From assembly GCF_003573695.1 (NCBI RefSeq), contig NC_039368.1, forward strand, positions 78,320,374 to 78,384,373: a stretch of DNA of 64,000 nucleotides, written 5' to 3'. Under the pieces are notes generated by a model, which worked only from the letters and a program-made list of their open reading frames with translations, was not told the DNA's origin and made no database searches. Source of the stretch: Papaver somniferum. Taxonomy: Eukaryota > Streptophyta > Magnoliopsida > Ranunculales > Papaveraceae. Below are positions 33,201 through 45,684 of the stretch, piece by piece (positions within the stretch are counted from its first letter, which is position 1; each line of letters begins with the position of its first letter). The position numbers and the translations under genes are program-made.

Positions 33201-34820
33201 AATTTAGTCATTTTTTACATGTTATTGTTCATATTCTTCAAGTTATTATCTTTCTTTTCGTTCTCCAAGAGACATGTTTATCGACTTGTTTCCAATTATT
33301 TATCACTTATTGACGTGAAAATTTGAAATTTCTTCGGTAACAACCTAAAATTTATTGGTAACAACCTAAAATTTCTTTGGGATTATTAAAGTACAACACT
33401 ATTGACATGGAAGACAAAATTATAACGAACTTATATTTCGATTGAGTCATATAACCAATAAATCTTTCAATGCTAAAAAATGATGGTACTCATACTAACT
33501 TTCACCTCAACTGGATGAAATCAATCAAAAGTATTAGCTTTGGGGCGAGTTAAAGAAGGTAATCTTATAGATGTATTGGTTGTGGAGAATCTTTCCAATA
33601 TCAACATCTTGGTAAAAAAAACATGGGTATGAGTCTCACCAATCTCAGGAGAGTAGACTAGAAAATCATACCAGAGATCAATCTCTTGATAGAAAGAAAC
33701 CGGATTGTAATATGTATTCTGCTATTGATGATTGTAGTAAATTCTATTCTTATGTTGTATGTGTTTTACATATAAAGTTTGTAAAACAATACTTCTATGA
33801 AGTATTTTGGAAAACTGTAGTAATATAATCGGTTAATGGGACGACCGTAATCATGTAAAAATAAAATAGTTCATCTCTCATGAAAAAAAATCAAGCAACT
33901 TGAAAATGTTTCTTTTGGCCACACAAACAAGACCTATCTTGAGTTTCCCAATGAGATTTCTCTATGTTCTGTAAACTTTTTACTTTGAAATTTATTTTCA
34001 CCGATAATAGGCAAATATAATCAATATGACCTTATGTTCAATTTCTCCACTACTACTGCACTAAAATTCTTCATTGGTATTTTTGAAAACAATGAAATAT
34101 GCTTTGACTTTTTTTGTTGTTGTTTTGTTTATGTTTTTTAGAAGGCCTACTCGAATGTCTATTACGTGAAGACTAAGGGTTAACATTTTATATATGTTTT
34201 ATATAGGTTTGGATACTTGGACGAGTTACTTACCTTTGAATTTCTTTTTAAATTCGAATGCATAAAGTGGAGAAACATCTACACACAATGCCACTGCTCG
34301 AGATTTCTGTTTGAGTTTTTTTTGGGAACATCTTGTATTTATCCAAAATTTAATATGGACATGCATCGAAATTGCAAATTTGTTGTTTTCCCATTGTTTT
34401 AGTACTGAAGTAAATTTTTTTCCATCGCTCAACTGACCACCACTACCATGATGAAATAAAACTGAGAATGACATAATCCACGTTTTCAGTCATAGTAAAC
34501 ATTTAAAAATGAAAGATGTGCACTACACATTATATGCAAAAATGATATGCGAAGTACATATTTAATCCAAATTATTTTCAGTAATTATAAAGATCTACAC
34601 ATTCGAGATCCTAGTTAGTAAATTTGTCGAAAGATAATGCGTCCCATATGTAGTATGATTCCGATCAACTTCTCCATTCAAAACTTCGGGAAGTTCTCTG
34701 AACCAACCCACTGTTTATACCTTATTCATTGCGGATATAAAAAAAAAGACACTCTTGTATCACTCACAAACATGGAACACTGAGCTATTAAGATTATATA
34801 TTGCAACTCCCAAGAAAGAT
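33201..34820. other. No supported gene
   Basis: AT-rich sequence. The phrase gtaacaacctaaaattt is duplicated at about 33340-33372. Nothing coding is convincing. Confidence 0.45.
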
Positions 34821-35402
34821 ATGGACCGCATGTCACATGAGTATCATGATGGATATTTTATCTCCATGGATTTGGAAAATTCATCGACTTTCATTAAGAA
34901 TGGTAAGGAGGTACCCACTCAAGAAGATTTAAAGATACCCAACGACCCAAACTTTGTCGTAGCTACCGTTGATGGTAGTAGGATCGGTTCTTCTCCATCG
35001 TTTGATGTTGGGCATTTAATTAGAGATAAAGATGGTAAAAAACTGGATGCTGGTTATGGTAATGGTTGTGAAAGTTTTCCTGATACTAAACCCGAACCTG
35101 AGAAAGTTCCCGAACTTTGGGTGTTTAAGGATCCTTGGGAGGATTATTCCTCCAATGTTACCGTTTTGGAGATGGATTCTTTTGATTATGATCCCTCATG
35201 GAAGAATCCCACTTCTCTATACATGGAGCTGACAGCTGCCAATATAATGGTAAGTGAAGTTGATGCAGAAAAGTATCCACTGTTGGTAGTTCAGTGTGAT
35301 AATAAGAAAGCTGTAGAGGTCCTTGATAGGATCCAAGGTGGCGCATCTTTTGAAGACATTTTGCAAGGAAGGCGTAAGACAAATGATAAACAACAAATTT
35401 AA
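34821..35402 (+). CDS. RNase H-like (RVT_3-type) protein, uncharacterised
   Basis: Open from TTG at 34755; the first in-frame ATG is at 34821, giving 193 residues. Numbered from 34755, the RNase H fold is visible: VATVDGSRIG (Asp73) and VGHLIRDKDGKKLDAGYG for the first strands, MELTAANIMV (Glu158) for helix A, and LLVVQCDNKKAVEVL (Asp182). These are the D-E-D positions of plant RNase H-like proteins that derive from LINE RNase H. Residues 105-155 form an acidic, Pro/Trp-rich insert (PEPEKVPELWVFKDPWEDY) that ordinary members lack. The last His/Asp of true RNase H is not obvious. It may be a domesticated gene or a fragment; the frame is intact over 580 bp in AT-rich DNA, which favours a real gene or a young copy. 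Confidence 0.5.
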   Translation: MDRMSHEYHDGYFISMDLENSSTFIKNGKEVPTQEDLKIPNDPNFVVATVDGSRIGSSPSFDVGHLIRDKDGKKLDAGYGNGCESFPDTKPEPEKVPELWVFKDPWEDYSSNVTVLEMDSFDYDPSWKNPTSLYMELTAANIMVSEVDAEKYPLLVVQCDNKKAVEVLDRIQGGASFEDILQGRRKTNDKQQI

Positions 35403-36849
35403 TGGTTCAAAATGGTGGATACTTGAATAATACTTCCGAATAAGTATAAAATCTTCTTATATAAAGGATAATAGTCCAGTACATTCAAATTAACATTTGA
35501 CGAAGAATGTTGATTTTTTTCCAGTCAAAACCTTAATATATTGATATGATTCGAAATTGAAAACAAATTATCCTCAAGTTAAAATTACCTACGATATCTC
35601 ATTACACGGTTCCACACTTCCAGGACTTCTGGGGAAAATCAAACCTTCACCATCTTTAACTTCAAAACATGATACTAAGGTGCAGGTTAGAGCTGAGTCA
35701 TAAAATTATTCAAGAAATTGATCCTAAAACCAACCCTCAAATTACATCACCAATAGTAACATTTTGACCTTATAATATAAAATAGTATTACTGCATGAGC
35801 AACTTTTTAAGAATGATTTCGACCAAACATGAAATCAATTGAAAATAACTCTATTTTTTTCAACATATGTCTTATTAATTTCAATATTTATTGATACACA
35901 ACTTGCTTTAATCTTTTTGCAGTCTATATGAAAAATGTGGATCAAATATACCACAATTATAGCACCCATATTATGAAAAGAAGTGATGGCATCAAAGTTT
36001 TTAAGTCTTAAATAACATCTTGCAGCAGAACACTAAAATAATGAGTTTATGCATTTGTTAATTTTCTTCCTTCTTTTTATTCATAGTGTATTATCCGTTC
36101 ATGAATACAGAAATTGGACAACTTTTACATGTCCAACCATTAGAAACAATTAGTTGAAAGAGAATAGTGAGAATAATTAGGGGTAATCTTGCTGACCATC
36201 AACATAAACTTTGGGAAATGAGGTGAAAAAGGTGATTGTATGTGTTGAATGCAAGAGAACGATTGAAAAGTCAGGTTACGTAGGCTATTTATTATTACTT
36301 AGTGTTTCAATCAAACGATTACATATATTATTTATTTTTCACAAATTAGTTTTGGTTTTGATATTACTTTGTTGTTATGATTAATGAAGCTCGAAAAGAA
36401 AGTAAAATAGAGAAGTTGATTTTTATCGAGTGTAATAAGAAAATCAAACACATCGACTTTCATATTCTGTTGTTGTTATGATTAATTCAAGTTACGAAAA
36501 GAAAATTAAAAAAAAAACAAATAAATGTTGATATTAATGGAGTGTATCCAAAAATCTAAAAAATTCAAAAGAAAATATTACATTAACTTAATGGAGAACG
36601 TGGTTGCAAAATTTCTCTTGTGTTATATAGTGTTTAATATCTTTATGATGAAGTGATATTGAAAGACACTTATATTAGTATTAAATTAACAAATTTGTAT
36701 TTATCTAATCAGAGAAAGGAATGTTTATTAATTGATATATAAGTTGCAAAAATCACCAAAAAATATTGGATGTGTACTCGTCTCCTCTATTGCTTTGACG
36801 TACTTTTAAACGATAACAACTTTGGTTTTCTACATACATTTTAAATTCC
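35403..36849. other. No gene seen
   Basis: Very AT-rich sequence with no ORF or repeat boundary that I can support. Confidence 0.5.
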
Positions 36850-37097
36850 TTTAATTTGTATTGTAATCATCAGTGATGGTAAGAAAGTACTGACTACCTC
36901 CATGTGAAGCGGTTCCGATCGAGCCACAAATATATGAATGTACAAGATGCAATTGTCTCTCTGCCCTCAGCGACTTCCCATATGGAAAGGAATATCTGTG
37001 ATTCTTGCATTGAATACAACCTTCATATACCATCTAACAAAGGCATCCATGTAGCCACATTATTTTTCGATAACTTCAACCTGTTAAAATTCAAATG
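36850..37097 (-). pseudogene. Ty1/copia polyprotein fragment: GAG-pre-integrase and integrase start
   Basis: The minus strand reads HLNFNRLKLSKNNVATWMPL, then YEGCIQCKNHRYSFPYGKS, then LHLVHSYICGSIGTASHGGS and QYFLTITDDY. This is the HHCC zinc region followed by the LVHxDxCGP and YFxxxxDD signature of copia integrases. It is truncated on both sides. Confidence 0.75.
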
Positions 37098-37286
37098 ACC
37101 GTATCAAAAATTCCATAACAAGTTATCATCCATAACAATAGCAATTAAAAACATATAGAAGATGATTTAAGAGAAAAATCCGTCATCTTAATTGTACCGA
37201 TTATCTCATGTTTTTGCATTTTGATGGTAATAATGAAATAAAAATCAGTTGAGTTGACCCATGCTCAACAAATTCCATTTCAAACT

Positions 37287-38330
37287 TGGTAGGTTGGGAA
37301 ACCTACAATAAAATACTGCAAGTTCACAGTGTCTAACTAGCAGAACAATGGCAAGTACAGGTCGTTCCCACGAGGAGTGTGAAATACTACTACTAATTAT
37401 TATCAAAACTAACTAATCGATAAGATGATGTTTGAACGATTTTCAGAAATTTGGAACAGAATGAAATAATAATAATTCTAACAGTAAACAAAATGAGAGC
37501 GGGTTATTAGGATTTTCGGTTTCCACCAATTAATTATGCAAATTCTACTAGTCATTAAAAATATATTCCATGCATTTTCAAATATTGTTTCTCCGCTGTA
37601 ATTTTCTTCGCTTCATGGGTAGTGATTCTAAAGCATTACCTATCAATCGTAAAGCATATCACGTCAAAGAACTTAACCAAAGCACGCCATATCAATTGAA
37701 AAGCATAAATAATCAAGAAAATCACATGAACAATAAAATACCAAGCCATATGAAGAAAAACTACTAGTCATTCAAATCATTATTGAGCATATAAATGTAG
37801 AGTTTACACAATTAAATTGGTTTCTACCTAAACCCTAACATGACTCTAGCTAGACATGGCTTTCTCAAAAGCCATAAACATATTAAAATCAAACTCTAGC
37901 TAATGAAAAATGAAGAATCGAAAACAAAACTTCAAAAATCTTCTCTACTTACGTCCCTGTGGCCGGGGTCTCCTCTCAAATAGTCGACCCCCTTCTTATA
38001 ACCTTCCCTTTCTTTTATTTCATTAATCAAAGAATCAAAATAAATTATTCTATGAAAATATCTTGCATGCAAGTTGATGTCATCATCATTATCTTTCCCC
38101 AAATAGTATTTCCACGTCGTTCTTCCAATGAAATAATAATCTCTCCTTATTTCCAAAATCTCCCAAATGAAGAAAGAATTACTTTATTTCCAAAATAATC
38201 TCACGTGTAAATATTCCTCAATTAATTCTTCACATGGAAAATAAATTATCTTTCCCGGTGGAATATATTTGTAATAAAGTAAGAAAAATAAAATACTCCC
38301 ATTTTCAGTTTGCACGTGCCAACCCCACTT
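37287..38330 (-). mobile_element. Relic 3' end of a Tat/Athila-like element (LTR-like, minus)
   Basis: On the minus strand a G-rich tract AAAGTGGGGTTGG (about 38333-38321) is followed by about 1 kb ending in CGTGGGAACGACCTGTACTT (37374-37355) and CCCAACCTACCA (37298-37287). The GGGAACGAC(C/T)xGTACTTG motif is also near the 3' end of the LTR4 LTRs (50468 and 54069). Order array, G-tract, LTR is the same as in LTR4. The exact ends are uncertain. Confidence 0.5.
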
Positions 38331-38383
38331 TGATTTCAATTCATTTGCTGCGTTTATACCTCTCCTATGAAACAATTTTATGC

Positions 38384-38729
38384 TGCTGATATATATGGAG
38401 ATACCAGGCCATCTACATTTTGTCATTTTTTTCATTGTGCTTGCTGATATATGGAAATACCAGGCCAACCTCATTTCATCATTGTGTTTGCTGATATATG
38501 GAAATATCAGGCCAACCCCATTTCATAATTATGGTTGTTGGTACATGGAAATACCAGGCCAACCCGTCTGCTGATAGATGGAAATACCAGGCCAGCATAA
38601 TAAGTGTTGCTGATATATAAAAATACCAGGCCAACATAATTGATCATTGTGGTTGCTGATACATGGAAATACCAGGCCAACCACATTTCATCATTGTGGT
38701 TGCTGATATATGGAAGTACCAGGCCAACC
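38384..38729 (-). repeat. Hairpin repeat array, eight units
   Basis: Eight copies of a 28-32 nt unit (plus-strand core TGGAAATACCAGGCCAACC), starting at about 38384, 38442, 38488, 38533, 38567, 38606, 38651 and 38698. The spacers are unequal and AT-rich. Unit ends pair (GGTTG with CAACC, CTG with CAG). It lies just before the G-rich tract of the relic element, as in LTR4. Confidence 0.8.
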
Positions 38730-39143
38730 ACATTTTTCCATTTTTCGTCGCAAACACCATTAAGTCTCACATTTTGCTGTTTATTCACTGGATGATCGAA
38801 TTCACTTGTACTTTCTACAAAAGCACTAAAATAGTATTAGTAACTAAAATATTGTATCATATCTAATATAAATATGGGTATAAAATGTAGCATATACATG
38901 CTTATCAAAACTATGCACATAAAAAACTTCACAGATAAAATAAAAAGAGGGAAGTTTCAATAATACTTACCTATGCCCATAAAAGGAACCTTAGATTTAT
39001 TTCCAAAGTTCACCACCCATCAAAATTCAGAAATATCTCCTTGTTACTACACATATGGTTTGTGCATCCCATGTCCAGGTACAAGTTATCACGATGTTCT
39101 TCAACATCATTAGCGCTGCAAGTGAAGAATAAACCAAGGTAAT

Positions 39144-39208
39144 ACGTATGGCCCGAGTCACCCGAGTTACTCGCGAGTAACTCGGGTATCGCCCTCTAGG
39201 CCATACGT
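39144..39208. repeat. Nested palindrome (cruciform-prone)
   Basis: A perfect 26-bp palindrome at 39161-39186 with 13-nt arm CCCGAGTTACTCG lies inside a 10-bp outer repeat (ACGTATGGCC at the left, GGCCATACGT at the right). Repeated GAGT/ACTC words continue to 39300. It may be a foldback element end. Confidence 0.8.
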
Positions 39209-39602
39209 TCCTCTAGTACTCGTTTGAGTCGAGTATTTAGTGTTGACTCACCGAGTCATCACTGACTCGTTCCGAGTTTCGATCCCGGGTAACTCAGTTG
39301 GAGATACAAAATTATAACCGGTTGGAGGGTCAAAATTGTAAACACAGCTGCCAAAAATCTTCTCTATAAGTGAAAAAATCCCTAAAAAAGGTTGATGTAT
39401 TATAACACAGATGCAGGGTCAAAATAGTAAACACAGCTATGATAGATTCGATGAACTAGACTATTTTTTCTAATATGAAGTAACACATGAATATTTGTTC
39501 TTCGATAGCGGAGGATGTTCAGGATTCTCCAATATTTGATCATAGAATATTGAACACCTGTCCTAAAATTCAAGTGTGGGGATCGCGGGTTACTTGACTG
39601 GG

Positions 39603-39642
39603 ATCGGGGATCGGCTTCCAAGCGATCCAGATCCGATCCCCG
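39603..39642. repeat. Inverted repeat
   Basis: CGGGGATCGG and CCGATCCCCG flank about 20 bp. Confidence 0.75.
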
Positions 39643-39747
39643 CGTAGAAAAACATTGGAATAAATGTTCCGCTACTTCTAACTTCACATAGTTAACATGT
39701 TCGACATTTTTCTATGACAACTTCACTTTACACTCAGATCGATAATG

Positions 39748-40590
39748 TCATTGGATTCTGCAAATATAATATTGAATATTGGATTTATATGTCTTGCATG
39801 GAAAGACGCCTTTGCTGGAGCTTCCCTTCTCTGTGATGAAAACTTTTCTTTGTAAAGCGTGTTCTAACGAACTTTGTCTTTGTTGTTTCAACTTGAATTC
39901 ATAAGCATATAAAAAACCTTCCAACCCATCAATGGTAATACTAGACATATATTTACCTTCTTCGATTGTTGCAATAACATAACCAAAAGGTTTTGTTAGT
40001 GACCACATAATCTTCTCGACAATACGAGAATAGCTCAAACTTCACTATTATTCGTTAATTGATTTACAATAATTTGAACTCGAGAAAAATATTCCGAAAT
40101 GGATTCAGATTCATTCATGAATAAAGACTCGAATTCCTCATCTAGTACCTCGTAAGGTTTGGAACATTACACTTCTCACTTTGTCATCGCATTTGAAAGT
40201 TTTCTGCAATATCTCCCATGCTTGATTAGATGTTTTAGCATCATCAATTTTTTCAATGATTATATCATCAAGGGCTTAGTGTATGATGTATAAGGCTTTC
40301 TTGTCTTTCTTTTTGTTCTCTCTCAATTCGTCCTTTTGGGTTTAAGAAAGAGTTGTACTAACTCCAGGATAATTTACATTGAAGAATCCAGCCTCGACAA
40401 ACCTCACTAAGCTTCTGAAAACCAAACTAAACCTTCATCCGGATGCTCTACCAATCATAATTTTTATCTCTAAACTGCGGAAAGTGGGGATAAACTGGTT
40501 CTTTCATTGTAATTTTTCTTCAAACACCACAACTACAAGATTAATACCATCAAAAACTAAGGATTGAGCACAAAGCTCTGATACCAAATG
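39748..40590 (-). pseudogene. Ty1/copia gag pseudogene with tRNA-Met primer site
   Basis: The minus strand at 40590-40574 reads TTTGGTATCAGAGCTTTG, the usual copia primer site (tRNA-Met complement). It is followed by a gag frame with stops: KALYIIH, DAKTSNQAWEILQKTFK, then from 40038 VEKIMWSLTKPFGYVIATIEE, ITIDGLEGFLYAYE and LEHALQRKV, the plant copia gag domain. An LTR would lie to the right of 40590 (plus); its far end is unclear, perhaps about 40860. The integrase fragment at 36850 may belong to the same element. Confidence 0.75.
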
Positions 40591-40869
40591 CAGGAATTAA
40601 AAAGCTAACTCCTAATTACATAACTCAAAGTAAAAGATAGAAAGACTATGAAACTTGAGAAAATAATGCTTGATTTCAATAACTTGAAAGGTACTTACGG
40701 GATTACATTTGTAGCTAAATTGTAACAAAAATATAATGACGTGACCAACTATTTAGGAGCTAGTACACCCACTAAAAAAAACAGTAATTCTGCTTAGCCC
40801 CCCAAGTCAAACCCATCATCGTACTACTGATGACGTGGCGCTGACTTTGTCTTGTCCTCACTTTTTTTA

Positions 40870-42066
40870 GTATTATATTGAGCTTTTGACTATGGTTAGG
40901 GAAAACCATTTTCTTTCCTTCGTTACTCTCTCCATGCCCCTACCATCAAACAACATGAATCAAAAGAAGGAGATAAGTATTAAATAAGAAGAAGGAGGAT
41001 TACTACAACGTAATTTATCTGAGTTTGTAAGCTGAGGTTTAATATTGATTCGAAATTTTTCACAACTTGGTTATTTTTTCTTCACCATCGGTTTTCAATT
41101 CAGATTATGGTTCAGTGTTTCTGACATGAATGAGAACACTTTGCCTCTGGTTACTTCCATCTGTTTTAAAACCTCTCCTAAATATTACTACATCCTTTTC
41201 CTCCAGACACTTTAACTTTTTTTTTTTTGGTTTCTGGTACTTTCTTCTATGTATTGCTTCTCTTTGGTACGGTTTGGGACTTCACGGTAAAAATTAGCCA
41301 AGGGGATCAAAAACCATGTCTCTTTTTGTGCCAAAAACTTTGAAAGAGAGCAATAAAATATGGGAACCCTACTGTCCAGGGACCTTCTTCTAGAACCGAA
41401 CGAAACAAGAGAAAAAATAAAAACCAAAACAGGAGGAACTCATCGGAAAACCAACAAAATAAAAAGTCCAGAAAATTCAACCACACATCATCAGACGGTG
41501 GGTTTGACACTAGGTTTGACTTTGGTGGGATGAGCAGAATTATTGCTAAAAAGATGATCCACCACTTGTATATAGAAGAAAAGATACAGATGGACCAAAT
41601 TTTATGGTCCAAGTGTGGACTAATGAAAGCCAACCATTCAAAGCTCTTTTGAAGGCCTTACTCAAATCTTAAAACCCCATCCCCTATAGTTCTCGCTGGC
41701 GGAGGGGATTGGTTCACATTTGTACCATGTTTTTGGTCCACACCTATACGCTTCAGATAGATAATGAGTACATACGCGTTCGATGGAAAACCTCATCCAT
41801 GGAGTTATTCAACTGAGTAGTAAAAAGAAAATTCCAAGGAAGTCCGATTTTTAACCCAAAGTTTGACACCACCATGTGGCATATATCTGGAGCCGTGAAC
41901 CCTTTGAGGCCCGAGGTAGATTCCACGGATGAATGCGAATAATCAGTACCAATGTGACACGTAAATGAGGTATTATTTTGGTGCCAAATCGGTCTTTCTA
42001 TCATTTTAGATGGTAAACCCTAGTTTGAGCTCTAAAATGTGAACTGGGATTTATGGCAAAATATAG
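40870..42066. other. No gene seen
   Basis: Mixed AT-rich sequence with T and A runs. ORFs at 41212-42004 have no recognisable content. Confidence 0.45.
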
Positions 42067-42258
42067 GCCGTCATTAGATTTTTTTTTTTTGTTTTATAAA
42101 CGACAGTTACAAATTAGCCATCACAGTCAGTAGACACTGAACTGGAGGCTGAACCATTACAAAGATTAACATCAGAACACAAAGGAAAGGCACTAAAAGG
42201 GAAATACAGATATGTGTCTAGACAAGACTAAATGCTACCAAGTAGTGAAGCAGATATC

Positions 42259-43118
42259 TGATAAGCACGTAAGTGCGATATATTTACACCCATAACTGCA
42301 TTAGCTAGGACTCATTATTTTACTAATAATATTGTTTTAAGGATTTTGTAGGAAATACAAGTAAATCTGGTAACCCGAAGAATAAAACGGCTGAAATTAG
42401 ACTTATGCGCGTATTTGACCAATCAGATCCGGTCAAAGAAATATGGACGGTCGTGGCTAATGGAATGAGATTAGGCTTCAAATTAATTTGGCATAATATT
42501 TTGTTCGTGGTGGAATTACAAGAATATGGCGACATTAATTAACTTCATTTCTACTTAATATACTAGTTTTGTTTCCATTTCATTTCTTTAGTGGATTATT
42601 CAATGTATGGTATGTGATTTACTACTGAGCACTAAATGTGGAAGATCTTTGAAAAGAGTATATAAAGAAACTGAAAAAGTCACGTGAAAGATGCTTTGAG
42701 ATATGATTCCAATGGGTAAAGTGACGATAAAAGATATATACATTCCTTATTTATGATATTTTGGATGTGTAATAATATCTTTGGACTTTTGGGAAATAGA
42801 CAGTGGTTATATAATTGGAGTATCAACCATGTAACAAGGGGGTTTGCTGGTGGCTACGGTGGAGGTTCGGTCTGGGGGAGTTTCGGACACGGTGTTTTTC
42901 TTTTGGCTGCCATTGGAGAAGCAAATAACAAGGGGGGAAGAAAACGACTATTACCGGGTGACGACGGTGATATCGGTTTATTATCTCTTACCCATTTAAT
43001 TTATTTTTATGGATTTTGAGAAATCCATTTCTATGGTGTGCTAAATTTTGTAACTAGGGTTCATGGAGAAAACTAATTTGAGTATAAACCATTATGAAAT
43101 AAATTGGAATTATCTTGG
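42259..43118 (+). repeat. LTR4 5' LTR, first part
   Basis: Matches 52641-53498 closely. A Gly-rich 88-codon ORF (42753-43019) lies within it; the 3' LTR copy carries an in-frame stop (ggctaagg), so it is not kept as a gene. Confidence 0.9.
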
Positions 43119-44643
43119 TGATAGACGCATTTATGTGTCTATTTTGTTCTCAATGTTCTGTATTGTTAGACTCGATTAAATACTTATTGTATTATTTTAT
43201 GTTTTTGAAGATGTTTTTGGAAAAATAAGCTCTTGCGGCGAAATTGGCTCGAAAAGTGGTGTTTTACACCCTAGGATAGACTACTAAAGACACCCCAGAA
43301 ATGCACCTGAGGAACCCAGAAAAAGTGTTGGAAACACCCCAGAAAAATTACTAAAGGCATCCCAAGGGACATGTGTTATTCGGACTCCAGCAACGGATAA
43401 GGGGGCGACCACTAGATAAGGGGTGACCCTCTTCACAAATTCAAAAAAATATTTTGGCGGGAAAATATTTGCTCTTCACTGGAAGATTTTCTCGATTGCA
43501 TTTGGACGTGATTTTGTGCGATTCAATCGCTGAAACTTTGTGGAAAGATGTAATATATCATAACAGAGCTAGTATGGGTGATTGTTTCGACTGAATTTGG
43601 CTGGATAATCACGTGGAAGAAATCAGGGCAACACGGGTTTGAAAATGATATTCACGGATTTTCAGTAAGTTTGATGTGTGCTGCTCGTGTTTGGATGACA
43701 CTTAGTCATTGAAGATGCGTGTAGAAGCTAAATAAGGGAGTATCAGAAGTTGTTTACGCGTGGAGAATCATTTTAGGGAAGAAAATATTCGGAAAATATT
43801 TTATTTTAACACCGAGTAATGGAGGATCATGGAGAGTTAATGAGCGTGATTTCTTGTCGTTGTTGGGTATAAATAGGTTCCCTGGGTGTCCTAGAAGGGT
43901 GGTCGAGAGTTTGGGGTCGAGAGGAGGTCCAGAGAAGCAGAAATCAAAAGTTGATGAAACTCTGTTTCTGCTGTTGCTGCTGCTGATGAAGAACACCAAG
44001 AACAGACTCGCAAGAACTGTCGTTTATCAACAGTGTCTAAGACGCACAGACGTGGGTCGCAGTGCAGTCAAAACAGCAGCAGCACCTGTGTTTTATCGTT
44101 CATTCTGTGACGCTTTTTGTGCGTCGCAGATTACAGTTTTACACCATTTTCTCCTTTTCTCTCCATTGTAAACACCATTTGAGCTATAAAAATATATTTT
44201 GAGCGTGTTTTCATCATGAGGATCTAAAACCCAACACTGGGACGCTGAATTTCATCCTTGGGGTAATTTATTTTATTCTTTTTTATGACTTTTGCATTAA
44301 TCTAAAACTGAAATATGATTTGAATTAATTGGTTGTTATTTAATTTGATTATGTATGCTTAGCTTAGTTGTTTTGATACATCATGCTTAGGACTTACAAT
44401 CAATGTTTTAAGAATCTATCTTGGCAAAATCAGAGTCTATGTTAATTTTATTGAGTTTTAATTGTCAAAGAATATATGAATGAACATTGTGTAGTGAATT
44501 CAGCTAAATCCTTAGTCCCAGTACCTCTCACCCATTGTTAATATTTTTGTGTATATATTTTTATTAAATCTAAAAATTCCATTTCCTTCACAAGTCTGAA
44601 ACGAATCCTACTTACTACAACCCCATCAAAAATTTGTGAATCA
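43119..44643 (+). repeat. LTR5 5' LTR
   Basis: TGATAGACGCA...GAATCA. The tip hairpin TAGACGCA/TGTGTCTA contains a G-T wobble where LTR1 has A-T. The ORF at 43854-44171 is not supported. Confidence 0.9.
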
Positions 44644-44666
44644 TTTTGGCACCGACGACGCGGATT
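44644..44666 (+). promoter_or_regulatory. LTR5 primer-binding site
   Basis: TTTTGGCACCGACGACGCGG follows the 5' LTR: the LTR1 site with one change (TGGCACC for TGGCGCC). Confidence 0.7.
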
Positions 44667-45684
44667 TGTGCTTAGGTAGAATTTTTAGGTTTTTATTATT
44701 TTTTATTATTCCATTTGTTCTTTTTACGTTCTTTGGTTGTCTTTGTATTACAGGTTTGAAGTTGGATACTAAAGACTTGGAATCAAAGCTTAAAGCTAAA
44801 AGAAAGGAAAAGACAAAGCAAAAAAAAAGAAAAAAAGAGAAAAAGAGAGAGATTTATTTATTTATTTTTTTTTTAGAGACTTCCATTTTTTTTTTGTAAT
44901 TATTATTATTTTTTGTATTTCTTTTCATTGGACTTGGACTTGGACAATTTATTTTATTTTAAACCCTAAGAAGGGTTATATAAAATTAAATAAAACTGTT
45001 TGCAGGGAAGGACGACGATTACAATATCGTCTCGGCCCCTCGGGTTCGCACATGACACCGGAGTCGTGGCCCGAGTCGACTAGGTTCTTCGCCCGTCTGG
45101 TACGGGAGGTAAACTTCGAAACACCCGCGAACTCCTGTCAGCGGGTTTACTGTCTGCCTTAAGGTGATTATAGTTGAGGATGAACGGTGCTTTAATTTCC
45201 TAGTAAAGGGCAAACTGGCCATATAAGATAAGGACTTCGGATTTCATCACCGTTCCTTCTTGCCCGCTTAGGAAAACGAAACCTAACGCGAACCCAAGCT
45301 TAAAATTTGATTAGAACGAGACCGATAGGGTAACGAGCTTGGTAGGAAATCTTCGAAAAATATTGGTTACTCTTTTAGCATACTTCGAAGTTCATGATGG
45401 TTTCTGTGAGTTGAATGCGTGACTGCGCCGCCTTGTGATAGCGGTGAGGCCTTGGGTATCAAAGCTCCACTGAGCTTCCCTCGCCTCAATTCAACTTACT
45501 TTGACTCGGATTGATTCCAGAGGGGTTTGCTTAAATTGTAACGAATTCCCTTTCGAAGGATTAGAAGCTGGTCTAGAAACAATCTAAGTGGAGCCATCAT
45601 GCTTGTTGTTTGCTAGATTTTATAGGTTTGATTTGGTCGAGTCAGCCTTGTTTGTGATTGTGTAGAATTCCCTTGCAATTAAGA
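44667..45684 (+). other. LTR5 5' leader
   Basis: Homologous to the LTR1 leader, with GGCCCGAGTCGAC at about 45069 and the hairpin AAGCTC-CACT-GAGCTT at 45462-45477. Confidence 0.6.

Noticed and set aside
34755..34820. RNase H-like ORF start at 34755
   Set aside because: TTG codon; a plant start is more likely ATG at 34821.
42753..43019. Gly-rich 88-codon ORF as a gene
   Set aside because: It lies inside the LTR of LTR4, and the matching part of the 3' LTR carries a stop.
43854..44171. ORFs at 43854-44171 and 49226-49558 as genes
   Set aside because: Both are in the LTRs of LTR5 and differ by frameshifts.
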